Origin: a virus
Strand: one strand, 5' to 3'
Length of the DNA: 64,000 nucleotides
Virus record (IMG/VR): IMGVR_UViG_3300007511_001999
Location: 1 to 64,000 of that record
Positions 9,110 through 22,100 of this stretch are shown in pieces. Positions within the stretch are counted from its first letter, which is position 1, and each line of letters starts with the position of its first letter. The notes beneath the pieces are model-generated. The model was not told the origin of the DNA. It worked only from the letters and a program-made list of their open reading frames with translations, and ran no database searches. Both the position numbers and the translations under genes were made by a program.

Positions 9110-12100
9110 TTATTCGTCCATCTCCGCGCCAACCTCAGAAAGTCCCGTTGGGCGCCGACCATAAAGTTTCACAAACCTTCGATCTGCTTTTGAGCGGCGC
9201 CAATTCCAGCCGCGGCCTCTCCAGGCTTTTCTCTTAGCATCCCACTCGTTTTGAGCGATTTGAACAGCCGTAAGGGCCGGCTTGGGGGGTATAAATGTCG
9301 CGAATACCATACCCGGAGAGCTGTAGTATTCGGCGCCGTAGTCTGCCTCAGGGCGGTTGATATTAATAACTGGGCTTTTGTCTAAGCTCTGTAGGCGCCG
9401 ATGATAGGATCTCTGTCGCATGTTGAAGGTAGGCTTCACCATTTGTGGCTTTTCCAGAAAATCTTGTCCGATAGTAAACAAGTAATTAAAAGGAGGCAGC
9501 TCATAGGAATTTCCCGGGGATGTCATAGGGGGACACCTCTTCAGGCGACAAAGAATTGTGCCTCCGGACTCTTCCATTTCCTTTAGTCGTCCCTGTGAAA
9601 GGGTCGACCAATTGGGGCGGCGAATATCGTTTCTCTCGTATCCATCTAAAAATTCCACTCTCCTCAAGGAATTGTAATTTATGTCTCTCTCAAAAGAGTT
9701 AAGATTTAAGAACTCCACAGCATTCTGTACCACCCGGGCAAGCGCTAACGAGCCTTGTATAAAAGTGGTTCGGGTGGGCCTAGGCGGCCTAAAATCCTGC
9801 GAGACACCATCCAAAAGTTTTTCAGATAAAGGGCCCTCTAGGGCTCGAACGAGGCTCCTATTAAATTGTAAACTGGAGATCGGAGAGTCCGAACTAGCAC
9901 TGATCCTGCTTTCGTTGGGCCCTATCTCAGCTGACGCTGAGGGTGCAAAATAATCAAGTGCGGGGGAGGTCTTTTGGTCAATGGCCGGTCGTTTTCGGGA
10001 ATCAACAAAAGAACCAAGGTTTTCGCGGAGTGGCTGCATAGTAATTCCTGCCGAGCCCTGAATCCCTTGCATCTTGGCTAACTTAACGTCCAGATCTGCG
10101 ACGGCGCCATCAGAAGCAAAAAGATTAATGCCTGGATTAACATTGTTATCTAACATGACCAGACCATCTGAGAGTTCAAGGCCAGATCTACCCACGCTTT
10201 GCACCTCATAAGGAGTATAAATATTATAGGGAGACAAAAAACCAAACTTATTGATCTCAGGAACATTAGGGTTTCCCACTCCATATTTATTAAGTTCCCG
10301 ATTAATTCTCGTAATAAATGCTTCAGAACTAATCGTTGGGAAGCCATGGGCCGGCTCGCTGGAAAGTGTTCCTGCTCCCAAATAATCAAACCCCACACTA
10401 TTCTCGGTATTTTTTAGTACACGTCGAGGAATATGGGTGTATTCAATCCGTTTTATCAGGTTTTGTGTGGTGCCGAGCGTCGAGCGCGCGTTGAACTTCG
10501 CTTCGCTTCGACCAGTCGGGGATGCTGATATCAAGTAGTCTAGATCATTAACATATCCCTTGATAACTTCTACGAACCGCTGCATGGACGACTCTGTGGC
10601 ACTCATGGGATTAATCATCGTTATCAAATTTTTCTTCCACACCTCCGCCGACTGTTCCCCGAAGCCATCTTGACCAAACAAAAACCATATAGAAGATAAA
10701 AATTCATTTATTAACTTAAGCCATGAGTCATCGCTCTTAATTACTTTTGCATTCACTCTCAAATATTCTTCAATATCAAAGTTCTTCTTTCCTAAGCCTT
10801 CGAAGTTTGACATAAACGCCTGAAATTCCGTGAGGCATGACTGGAGCCCCTGGACTACATTGCTTATCGCAACGGCCGTGTGGTCTACAAATTCAAAATT
10901 AAGAGTGTATTCATAGATGTTTATTTCATTCTCTTTCATTTTCGTGTCGTTGATGAGAAAATTTACAAAATTATCGTTAGCCGTATCAAAAGGAACAATA
11001 TTGCCCTTTTGGAGATCTGCAATAGCAACCGGAGATTCAAACGTTTTAGATTGGTCTTCTGCTGTTAATTGGCTGGCGAGTTTTGATCCTTCGTCGGGGC
11101 GCGATCTTTTGTGTCTAAAGACGGTGATATTGCTCACGGAGTAACAAGACCGAAGGGATGCTTTATTCGTAAAAACATTTGCTAACCTACAGTGATCATT
11201 AATAAAAGCATCATAATCCATTGCAAGCCATAATTTAAATTCGCCAGAAGTAGTGCGCGAATAATGAAGGCGCGAAAAATATCTTTTTCCAACAGTTTGA
11301 CGGAATCTCTCGAAATTCCGCCTATTAGTCTTGTTGACGTTTTCCGCGTTAGATACAAAGTTATTTAAATTTAAACTCTCAACAGCTTTTAGCAAGCGCA
11401 AATCACGGACCTTTTGGTTGCTGACCAACGTGCGAATCAGTTTGGGCGATCGACCACCCTCGCCGGGTCTTTGACCAGCATAGTAATCGGCGCCCTGGCG
11501 ATGTACTGGGCCTGGCCAAACATCTCCCCTTTCTCCCACCTCCTCGGATGATGCGGCTAAAGTGAACAGATAGGTAGTGGAACTTGCCTTACCGCGAGTC
11601 ATGATTGTCTCAATAACCGGAGAGCTCACTTGAAACCTCTTAGACCGCGGGATGGCGGCTTTGTTGAGGTCGGAGCTTTCGCTATCCAACTCATACGCTA
11701 CACAATAAAGCCAGAGATCTTGCTCTTCAGTTAAGTATATGTCTACATTTATTGGCACTTCGCGGGTAACAACGCCGGCGCCAGTATCCTTGTTGGTGAC
11801 GTGTTTTATTGTTCCGTCTGTAACAAAATCCTCAATCCCAATATACTTCTTAATCATACTCGATTTCGTAGCTGGGCTGTTTTGGTTGGCGATCTCATAA
11901 CGAAGCGCGGACTCTTTATCTTTGAGGTTGTTGACTACACTTTCATCATTAATGAGGGCCACAAAAAGCCCAAACGGACGACCATCTTCTTTTGCGATAG
12001 ACTGAAGACTCAGATTTATCTTGAGCTGAGCCATGGTTGTGTCGTCGGCCGTTCCCAGTATTTCTACGCTCTTAACCAGCGGCAACGGAATGGGGGACTC

Positions 12101-12127
12101 GAATGCTTTGGTTGCTATATTTCCCAT
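9110..12127 (-). CDS. Large virion protein, function unknown
   Basis: A 1005-residue protein whose ATG overlaps the stop of the preceding gene (ATGA). The N-terminal 200 residues look beta-rich with repeated hydrophobic strands. Residues of about 210-240 are Gly/Arg/Tyr-rich (for example YYAGQRPGEGGR). The middle (about 400-520) is helical, and the last 60 residues are strongly basic with many Trp and Arg. There is no enzyme motif, signal peptide or membrane helix. It is tightly coupled to the 905-residue product that follows, so the two are likely to act together in the tail or baseplate. I do not recognise the family. Confidence 0.5.
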   Translation of the reverse strand: MGNIATKAFESPIPLPLVKSVEILGTADDTTMAQLKINLSLQSIAKEDGRPFGLFVALINDESVVNNLKDKESALRYEIANQNSPATKSSMIKKYIGIEDFVTDGTIKHVTNKDTGAGVVTREVPINVDIYLTEEQDLWLYCVAYELDSESSDLNKAAIPRSKRFQVSSPVIETIMTRGKASSTTYLFTLAASSEEVGERGDVWPGPVHRQGADYYAGQRPGEGGRSPKLIRTLVSNQKVRDLRLLKAVESLNLNNFVSNAENVNKTNRRNFERFRQTVGKRYFSRLHYSRTTSGEFKLWLAMDYDAFINDHCRLANVFTNKASLRSCYSVSNITVFRHKRSRPDEGSKLASQLTAEDQSKTFESPVAIADLQKGNIVPFDTANDNFVNFLINDTKMKENEINIYEYTLNFEFVDHTAVAISNVVQGLQSCLTEFQAFMSNFEGLGKKNFDIEEYLRVNAKVIKSDDSWLKLINEFLSSIWFLFGQDGFGEQSAEVWKKNLITMINPMSATESSMQRFVEVIKGYVNDLDYLISASPTGRSEAKFNARSTLGTTQNLIKRIEYTHIPRRVLKNTENSVGFDYLGAGTLSSEPAHGFPTISSEAFITRINRELNKYGVGNPNVPEINKFGFLSPYNIYTPYEVQSVGRSGLELSDGLVMLDNNVNPGINLFASDGAVADLDVKLAKMQGIQGSAGITMQPLRENLGSFVDSRKRPAIDQKTSPALDYFAPSASAEIGPNESRISASSDSPISSLQFNRSLVRALEGPLSEKLLDGVSQDFRPPRPTRTTFIQGSLALARVVQNAVEFLNLNSFERDINYNSLRRVEFLDGYERNDIRRPNWSTLSQGRLKEMEESGGTILCRLKRCPPMTSPGNSYELPPFNYLFTIGQDFLEKPQMVKPTFNMRQRSYHRRLQSLDKSPVININRPEADYGAEYYSSPGMVFATFIPPKPALTAVQIAQNEWDAKRKAWRGRGWNWRRSKADRRFVKLYGRRPTGLSEVGAEMDE

Positions 12128-13176
12128 CAGTCGCAGGGCTCCTCACCTTCATCTGGAATATCCAAATCATCGCCCAAGTCGATCGCCGGTGCGTCGGGGC
12201 GCGGGCCATATATATCGCCCTCAAGTTCCGCGCGGTGAATGCTTGCAATCGTCCCCTCTGTCTTCCCGGGGGTTAGGCCTTCATTATGAGTAATGGCCCG
12301 TTCGTTGATACCATATAATATTGCAGTATCAATGGGAACATCGAAATCGCACAAGAAATTCAAAAAATATTCTACATCATCTTTTGTGGCAGCGCCGAGG
12401 AGTTGGTCCTGATACTTTAGTTGCTGAAGGCCCTCATCTGAACCGGAAACATATACCTCACAATAAAAATTTTCCTTTTCGTAGTTAGTGTTATGTTCCT
12501 GCAAATCAATTAAGATATAATCTTCTTTGACCGCAACGTTAATTCCCTCGTTATTAGCATTTGTCATGACCGTCATCTTATTTTTGCTCTGAAAGTCTGT
12601 TGTATAAAAAAGATTGTAGTCCATGACTATCTCAATCTGGGGGATTTCTTTAATTACTCCGTTATTCGTTGCGGCGGCGCTGCTTGTCAAATTAACTGTA
12701 TAGTAATCTTGACTGGAAGAGACTTCATTGCTCAGCAAATTTACTCCCCATGCTGGTGCGTACTGGGAAATGAGAGCGCTGGTTCCGAGAGGATCAGAGG
12801 CTATGAAGAATTTCTGGTCGAATTGGGGCACCTTGTCAAACGCATCGGCAAAATTTATCGAGTTGGCTGTCACTCCTTTTTTATTCATATTTGATTCAAC
12901 AGCCTTTTGAAACTGTCGTACCCGAGTCTCGACGCCAGTAGTATTAGACTGGGGCTTAAGGTTGGGGGTTTCATAACGAATTCGACGATCGGCATCTTTA
13001 GGTGACTCTACTCTTACCCCCTCGTTGGAGGATGCAACTTTGGACACATCATAAAGAATTTCTTCATCGTAAAAAGCATAAAAGGCAGGATGGAGGCGAC
13101 CTTGCGAAAGTAAGTACTTGCCGTATTCGGTCAGCTGAACATCTAAAACTTCTTCTTTTTTGTTAAAAAATTCCAT
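12127..13176 (-). CDS. Tail-associated protein with LTEYGK N-terminal motif
   Basis: A 349-residue protein beginning 'VLDVQLTEYGKYLLSQG' and then 'YAFYDEEILYD'. This N-terminal module matches the pattern at the start of the 317-residue product at 4067-5020. After about residue 60 the two diverge. The C-terminus is acidic and Asp/Pro-rich, which may be a disordered tail. It lies between the 4732-residue protein and the 1005-residue protein and overlaps the latter by four bases (ATGA). I infer a structural role; the shared module may be an attachment domain that plugs different proteins into the same virion site. Confidence 0.55.
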   Translation of the reverse strand: MEFFNKKEEVLDVQLTEYGKYLLSQGRLHPAFYAFYDEEILYDVSKVASSNEGVRVESPKDADRRIRYETPNLKPQSNTTGVETRVRQFQKAVESNMNKKGVTANSINFADAFDKVPQFDQKFFIASDPLGTSALISQYAPAWGVNLLSNEVSSSQDYYTVNLTSSAAATNNGVIKEIPQIEIVMDYNLFYTTDFQSKNKMTVMTNANNEGINVAVKEDYILIDLQEHNTNYEKENFYCEVYVSGSDEGLQQLKYQDQLLGAATKDDVEYFLNFLCDFDVPIDTAILYGINERAITHNEGLTPGKTEGTIASIHRAELEGDIYGPRPDAPAIDLGDDLDIPDEGEEPCD

Positions 13177-13184
13177 TACCCTTC

Positions 13185-16100
13185 TCAGCTTTCCTGGTTA
13201 TTGTTTAAATCATTTAAAACCGCTGTCGCCTCTGCCTCCGTATAGTCTCCAACGAACCGAGATTGTCCAGTAGTATCCGAACCAGGGGATGCGCCTAGGC
13301 GCGGTGGCGGGGGAGGATCCTCCCACGGGGTTGCACCCGCACCCCTGGACACGTACTCCACGTTCTCGTCAATTTTAAGTAGTTCTACTAGAGAGAAATA
13401 ATCATATGGCCAGTTGAAGCTGTAGGGAGATTCAATTGATGAAGGCACAAGAGGTATATCCTTTGTGAGACCACGCTTGGAAAGAATATCGTAATCCTTT
13501 GTGGCGCGTTGTTTCACTTTAAATACAAGCCACTGTATATCTGTTCTGCCAAAGATTTGATCTGTGAAGAAATCAGATATATTGATCGTGCTGCTTTGTC
13601 TTCGCATCTTCTGGTTGCTCTCGGGCGGCAGGTTTTGCCACATGTTTTGCAAATCCTTCGAGGAAAATGTTTCTGTAAACTCGAAGGCATCAAAAAAGAT
13701 CGGACGAACTGACCTGTTAATGAGAAAGTCAAGAGTGGGAGGCAAGATGTAACGCTCCAAGAGTTCGACTTGTCGATTGTATCGGCCGAGATGCTCTTCC
13801 CAGAAATCTACCCTTTGCATTCGTTCTCGGCTGCGAGCTCTTTCCGCCAACGCAGAAGATCGTTCGAAGATGCTGGTGGGAGGCAGCTTTATAAATTCCC
13901 TTTCTCCACGAGCAATGCGGAAGGGCACCACGAGAACGGCTTCTCGCACCGTCTTGCTAGTGGACAACTCTCCAACCCTTTTACTTTCACCACTTCCGAA
14001 TCCCACAATATCTCGCAAGGATTCAACCTGAATTTCTTGACCAAGTTGATCTGAGTAGTATGTTTCGGGCAGATCTTGAACCCCCAGGAATACTCCCTTG
14101 TTTGCCTCCGGTACACGACCATACTGGTGCCACATGCCACGAATCTGGAAGGGAGCTGTGGACGATGTGACATCAATCGGGCCCGCGGTGGCCCTGCGGT
14201 GGGCGGAAGAAGTGGGATGAGGCAAACAGGGGGTATCATAAAAATCAAACATAGGAGTTTCGAATTTTGTTTGAATAACCCATTGAACTTTCTGTTGATT
14301 TGTTCCCTCTGGGATTGCTAAAATCTTATCAAAAATATTAACACTTGCACTTAGTTGCATCTGAACATAATCATGATCTCTCTTTAAATCAGAACCTGTG
14401 ACAAACCCTATACAACTCGCGCTGGCCTGGGTGCCCGAGGGGCTTAATTGTAGATTACTTTCAATACGTCGGCTGTAAACAACATTGGCTTTTGAAACAA
14501 TATCCTGCAACGCTGGGCGATCACTATATGGCGCCTGAAATACGATATCGGCATAGGCTGCCCCGTTATAATAAGGCGGTGTCAAGTGCGAGAAAGTGAT
14601 ACCGGAGCCCCTACTTCCTGAAAGTGCTAGGGGAGTTCCAAATGCGCTGGCGCGACTGTACATTCCAAATGTTGGGTTTCCGACATCATCTGCAGAGCGT
14701 TCAAGCAAAACCCGCATGCCATAATACTTGTTTTTCTTAACTGGCTTGAACGCTTCTTCTTCCTTCGACACAAAACTTGTCAGACCATCTTGGAAAAAGT
14801 TAACCGTCTCACATAAGAAGTTATCAATTGCCAAGTTGTAAATAGGATTAATTACATTCCCATTCCAGCGAATCTTATTCTGGGATTGATTTTTGAGGGT
14901 ACCGACCATCATGGTGTCGTAGAGTGAACCGGAGGCGTCGTATCCGCCGGAAGGACTGGAGAAGCCAAATAGTGACTGGGGTACACGAACAGACGCAGCA
15001 ATGCTCGAACTCATCGACACTCCCGTGTCATATAGCCAGCCAGCGCCTAGGCCTCCTTCGGGCTCTGCTGCCGTGGAGGAGGCAGTATTCGCAAGAACTC
15101 CGCCTAACCAATCGGGGGCCTCCGCAACGTCAGAACCAGATGCTAATGCTCTTGCCGACAAGTAGTCCTGAGGGCGCCGAATGGCGTCGAATGGTATCTT
15201 TTGTAGATAATATCCAAATCGCGAACCTGTCGCGCTGGTCCAAAGAGTGTTATAGTCGTCGCGGGCCTGCGCGCGGTATCTGACCGGCATGAAAGCCTTG
15301 ATCCCGGCGCTAGCGCTATGGCCCACATTAAGACAAGCAAAGGAAGCCGAGTTAACTGACGACGACTGATATGACGCTGACGAATTGAAATTGAACTCCG
15401 AGTATCCTTCGAGGATTCCCCAATGTTGTTGGTTCGGCGTTTCGCCGGCGCTGGCCCAGGCGGAGGCCGACACTGATGCGGCACCAAAAGTCTCGCTGCC
15501 CGGTCGTTTGGCTGCGATACCTAGAGCGCCGAGGGCAGCAAACTCATAAGAATCACAATATTGTGCCTGTTTGAGATCGCCCGGGTTGGAGGCGGTATTA
15601 CGAATAACATAGTTGCCAACCGCAATTCCCGATTTAATTGTGTTAAAAAGAATTCCGGGAGAGAATAAAGGTTCGAGCAAAATCCTAGACAGTGTTTCAT
15701 TCGGCGTCGCTGCCGGGGCGACGGTTCCGCCGCGGGCGTCCGCGAAGTCGGGCGAACTTCTTGTGCCGGGCAATAACGAACCCATTGATTGGGAAAAATA
15801 TGATGAAAGCTTAACAGTTCTTTCAGCAGGATAGAAGCCCTTATACGGGAGGAAAGAAGTAAAAGCAGTTGCCTGCAGGGTGGTTCCATGTCGAACAATA
15901 TTATCGTCTTCTGATTTTCCGCGTGGTCCGCGGAGATCGTTGTCGACCACCCTAAACAATTCTAAGAAATCTGTGGTTGCGTAAACACTATAGAAATCTT
16001 TAGTTGAAGAATCAAGAGAAGACCCAGTTAAGTCTAGTAAGTTTCCTAGTTTTGCCAAAAAACCATCAGTCGCGGGCTCGGTGAATTCATTGCCCAAATA

Positions 16101-19100
16101 AGTTTCTAGATGTTCGCTGATTCTATACTCCGGTACGATCGAACAGTCTTTTCCGGCAAGTCGAAGATTCTCTGCATAATCTTGATAGGGCCTATATGGG
16201 TCTAGGTCTTCTTGAAGGGGGGCAACCCAAGGATGAAATCCCATCAAAGTATAGTTAGCTGGGACGAGTTGCGCGGTCGCCAGCGGGTAGGTTCCCTGAA
16301 TTCGGGCCGGCGTTTCCGGGAGAGGTCGTATGTAACTAGCCGCTGGTCGGCAGGAGTTAGACATAGCAGTGAAGATGGACCCCCCCGCCATAGCGCTAAA
16401 GAAATAGCTGTAGGTATTTTGAAGTTCGCCTCCGCCGGAACCAGTCCCTGCCAGAATCATGTTCTCAGTCAAAGAGCTGACATCTTTTCCGAGTTGGTTT
16501 TCTCCGGAAAAGAGAGCGAATGGTACCGATCCTGTGATAATGGCTGGAAGGGCTCCGGAAACCACTTGTGCAATAGACGCCGTGTTTTGTCCGGGTTGAC
16601 CGACGACTGGGCTGTACGTACCACTACCAAGGCCCGTCGAGGACGTTAGAAGGGTATATTTCTGTGGAGCGTCGAGAGGCCACGGGGAAGGATCCATGGC
16701 CATCACAGTAGTGGCCTTGGCACCCAAATAACTATTATAAACATACCCAAGAAGATTTTCGAAAGCGCTGAGTACCGTGCCCGTAGCGGGTGCGTTGGGC
16801 ATCGAATAATCTATCATTCCCTGTGAATTGAGAAATTTTCCAGAACGAAGGACACGGCTTTTATTCCAAACGTTTTCTGTGGAATAGTCGGCCCGGGTGC
16901 GTACGCGGGTCTGATATGCATTTACGGATCGAGGATAGACGCGTTCGCCATATGATGCATAAACTGCTATATCTGCGTCGCCCGTTTTGTCAATATAGTC
17001 TTGTACTTCGTTAAACGCCTGATTGCTTCGAGTGTCAGGCCGGAGGCTCAGTCTGTTGTTGAGACCATTATTAGAGAAGTAACCAATATTATTACCATAA
17101 GAGACCTGAAGCGATACATTGTTCCCTCGATCTGGGGATTCTGACCTGTCCTCGAATGCAGCAACAAAAGGCCTATATCTAGTATCTATAGGCTGCTCAA
17201 CATAATCTATAGATGTATTAGAAGACTTCGCGCGGAGGAAATTAATAGCATTTGTTCCGCCGGCCACAAATTGTGGCACCATAGGCGGGGGGTCCGCTAT
17301 GGAAATTCGGTTAGCCCTTCGAAGTCTTCGAGCGACGGGATGTTCTTCTGTTCGCACCTGCTTCCAGGACGGATGCTGATAGGGTCCGTTAAGATTTAGC
17401 ATGGCGTGATTGAAGGTGACAAAAGAGTCGCTTAATCTGGAGCCGGAAATGAAACGATATTCATTCGAACCAGAACCGTACTTGGCGCCCCAAGCGCCGG
17501 TGACGGGATGGGCCCAAACTCCTAGATAGTCCGATACAATTTCGCCGGCCGGGTTAATCATATCTGATCCTGTCAAGCCAGTATTTATGGCATGGGCGCC
17601 GCCTTTAACATCCTCAATAAACACATTTGTGGCCCGAGAGCCGGCATTGCCCATTCGATACCAATTGGTCAGATTTGACTCAGCTGTGAAACCGCCTAGA
17701 AGGGTGCCCCGACGATTGTACAATTCTGTAACTTCTGTGGTGCTAAGAGCTTTGTTGTAAACCTGTAATTCGTTGACTAACCCATTGAATGGGTATCCAA
17801 TGTGGTTGTTGCCCGCGTTACCTAACACTACAGGGCCTTGGCCTTGGGGAGCCGGAAATGTTAATCCAGAATTGCCGCTGGAAGGGTTAAGGAGCGCTCC
17901 GGATGTAATCTGGCCGTTGTTGAGCATGGACACACCGTTAACATACATCTTTACAGCGCTATAATCCCGATTAAAGCCGCCGGCTAGCATACAAGAGGGA
18001 TCGGTGCCATCATAGCTAACTGCTAAGTGATACCAAGTATGAGGCAGGAAGGGGCCTCCGACGCCGGTTTTGAGATCCCAGCTAGAGGCGGTTATCCACA
18101 TACTGGCCTTCGTAGCTGCGGCGCGGAGATCCGTGCCGGGAGCAGTTGTGCCGATGTTGCCGTTTCCGCCAGAAATAACCAACTCAGGTACCCAACTGGC
18201 GACCGAGGAAGAGCTGTTTGTACCCGGCTGAACGCGGGGCCAAAAGAGCAGCTGGGCCGGGGGGCTGAAGGAGAGACCAGTCGCGGACTCGGCTGGCCAG
18301 GACCATAAAGCCATGACCGGGGCTGATTCGCGAAGGGCGTCCAATGCTCCGCCGTGGGATTGACTATTGCCAGGCCAGGTCTGGCCGGCCGAGGCCGTCG
18401 CATGGGAGCCGGTTTCGCCAGCGGCGTTCGCAAAGGAGCCACTATAAAGGATTTTAAACCAAGTGGATACGGTCCAAGCCGAGTTAGGGCCAACTGAGTT
18501 TCCGAGACCATTGGCGGAAGCGCTATAGGCAGTCGGAGCATTGTATTGCGCCCACTGCTTTTTTTCACCGCATACAAAGTTTGGACCCTGTCCGCGGAGT
18601 CCGCTGGGGTCCATTCCGAGGGTGGAGCCACTTATTCTCAGCGACTTTCTGTTTACTTGAAACGCTGGGGGCTCTAAAGTATGGGTATCCAAGTTCGCAT
18701 AGCGCATTGCTTGCGGACTATAAGCAAAGCCAGCAATATTGACACTTGCGCTATCGATTAGTGATGAGTAAGGAGGCTCATAAAGCTGATTCATGGAAGT
18801 GGCAGTATCGGCTGCGGCGCCATAGGTGCCGGAGGGACGTCCCTGGAAGGGATATAGGCCGGGAACAATTGTGCCAGATGTAGATTGTAGGCCGGGTTCG
18901 ACATATGCAGAAATTTCGGGAACTTTGGGTACAGTGTTTTTGTAAAAGCCATATAGAGGCAGTTCCGCCGATGGTGCCTCGCTTGAGTCTATCGGTGGTC
19001 CACTCCCCCAAATTCCGACCAGTTTTTGGCGACTAACTTCATCATAGAATGCCAGAGGGCCGTCTTCGGTCGAGATATCTTCCGGATCAGAACCGAGGGG

Positions 19101-22100
19101 CCACCATGCAACCAAGCGATCTGGTGCGTTGGAAGCCTTAAGGTTAAACCTAACTCCGTTATTATAGATGGTGGAAGCTTCGCCGGCTGACAATGCTTTT
19201 GTCCAAACTGCAAGGTCGCACATATGGCCGCGATAATCCATAGTGTTGACCTCCGAGGCGCCGACGCTCATGCCGTAAACACCGAAGCCGGCTGGGTCCG
19301 AGGTGGCTGCTCCGGCGCCGTTATCCAGAGCCCCGTTTATATAAATATTTGGAGGATTTCCCTCATATACTCCTTCATACGTGACCACCACATGGTACCA
19401 AGTATCTGCACTCAAACTCGTTGAACTTGCTCGATAATTACCCCCCATAACTGGGCCGTTATATGCTCGAAGGGGAGCAGGGAGGCCCGCTCCGTATATT
19501 TCTAGATATCGCGCGAAACCGCCCCACGATACGAATTTAGGGATAGAATCAACCATAGTAGTAGGTCGTATCCACATTGAATAACTATAAGCCTTGGCTG
19601 CACCGACGGGACCACCAATCAGGGCGTTCCACTTATCACGTGCATATTCGTCGGCATCTTCGAGGCCGTAGTTGGCGCTGTTCCAGTTTGCAGATTTATT
19701 TCCAATATACCACGGTGTGTCTGTCTGTCCAGGTGCTGGGATCTTCTGATCAAACCCATAAAACGGAACATCTGCTTCCAGAGATGCTGTAACCCACGCG
19801 TAGTTTCGATCAGCATTGGGAACACCATGTTGCTCAAAGAGGTTGTCATATAGAGAGCCGGTGACGATGGGCCACGTCGACGGAGAAGCCGGAATCAAAG
19901 ATTGATAGGTGCCGTAGCCATCAAAACCGTCGGCCGCTATGAGATCGCAACCGACGCCGGCATTAAAGAACTTCGCCGCCTTCGGTGCCACGTTATATAT
20001 GTTAAAGGAATCCCGATGATTTATCACGCCATCGTCTGGTTTTTTCCATATGCTGCTGTCGGAGAATCGCCACCAAACCGCAAGATTATCAATTTTCATT
20101 TTGCTCAAATCATACAGTTGGTGATGATTATAGATTCGTGATACTTCAGCGGCACTTAGCTCAACATCCCATATTGCAAGATTGCTTAGGTTGCCCTGGA
20201 AGTAGCCGGACGAGGCGATCGGGTCTACACCGTTAGCAAAATATCCCAGCCATATATTGCCGGTGGTGCCGGTATATATGTCCGTGGGACCATTAAGTTG
20301 TTGTACAACAGTGGTATCTAGGGCTCCATCAAGATATATGTTCATATAGTCGTCGGTGCCAGAACCCCCGGGATCTCCGCCGGCAAAAGTACAAACTACG
20401 TGATGCCACCTATCCTGAGTTATGGCTGAACTCTTCACGACGCCGTCCTGAGTGCCGTTTATACCAAAGCGAATAGTATCATCGCTATTAAACAAGTATA
20501 TGGCGCGCTTATTATTGCCACTACTGGTGCCGTCACCAATAATCGATTGGCCGTTGGCGACGGTGGTATCGGTGCACAGGATCCAAAAGGAAACACTAAA
20601 GGATTCAGCGTTCGAGCCGGCGCCGCCGATAAGATTGCTCCAAGCTGCACTGTTCCAGCCGCCTAGTTTGAGCTGATCGCTGTCGGCGTTGTTGAACCAT
20701 AACGATCTAGTTTCCTGAGTAAATTTGAGCCTCTTTTTTGTATTCCTTTGTGTCTTGTGAAAACTAGCAGAAGTAACAATGCCATCGCCAAGGATGCCAT
20801 CGCTGTTGCCGGCCTGAGAAGCTGACAAAGATAACTCGCCAAATGCTGAGTCGGCGCCGAAGGGACCGCAATGAAGTGTCGAAAGCTGATTTAACCCACG
20901 TGGGTGGTCAATCTGATCCAAGGGAGCAACGATAGATGCTGAAGCTGGGGCGCTGGCGCTCGTGGGTATGCCATAGTCAATGACAGTCCGATTGCGATAA
21001 GGAAGAGCGTTATAAACCGAGAACTCTTCATGCGCAGGGTCCATATAACCCTGAGATGATACATCATAGCCGCCCGGGGCACTGAATCGATTAACAATTA
21101 CCGTTTGGTTTGAGTTGGAGCCTGTTCGAATTGGGAGTGCATAATCAAGGGTGCCACTTGGGTTTGTTGTTGGCCCCCAGCCGCCAACCATGGGACTATC
21201 TGTCGTTATCGCAGTTGACGCCAAGTTGGTCGCCGTACCGTCCCATGAAGAAGAGTTGGCGCTGTGAATTGTGCCGTTATATGTATCGACAGCATCCCCA
21301 AGGATTGCTTTTCCGTCGCCCAGAGGCCACCAAGAAACAAGGCCATCGCCTACCAGCTCTACTATGTTAATACGGCGCCCTTCTCCATACAATGTGGTAA
21401 CTTCTGCCGCACTTAGCGCTCGACCCCAGACGGCCGGGTCGCACATATAGTGCTCGCCATCGGCCGTGCCCAGACCGCCACCGTTTGCCGAAAGAGTAAA
21501 ACCATGAGTGGAAAGAGCGGCGCCTGGGGTGGAATTCGCGGTCGAGGTTGACGCCAACGTCCCATCCACATAAATTTGAGGCACCGCAAGGGCCCCGCCG
21601 GCGAATGTAACCACTACATGATGCCAAGTATTCAGAGCGACCACATTAGAGGTCGTCCGGGCGAAGTTGGCCGCGCCGGTAGTGCATTCCAGCTTCCCAG
21701 TGGTACCATAATATATAAGGCGCCGGAAGCCGGTACCGTAGACGCCGAAAGTCCAAATGTATTCACCATTCACAAAGGCAGTAGTTGGTTTAATCCACAT
21801 TGAAACAGTAAAGGCTTTTTGGCTGGCAACGCCGCCGCCGACGATCGGTTCCCATGCGGCGACGGTCCCAAACGTGGCATAGTCATCCGACCCATCGAAA
21901 TATATACTCTTGGTAGGCGGATCCATAAGAACAGTGCGGCCGCGGGTGGCAGGAGTTTCCGGATTGGGAGCAAACGTAAATGTCCCCTCACGGAAATAAG
22001 GATCGTTCTGCGACCTTCCCGCGGTTTGAATGACTTCGTAGTTCTTCGTGTAGTTACCAATTCGATTGTGATCGATTGTCCCGGACATAGACTGGCTCAA

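Noticed and set aside
18092-18631. A 179-codon minus-strand frame, Pro/Arg-rich
   Set aside because: It is an alternative frame of the LamG gene at a module; no ribosome-binding site or motif supports it.
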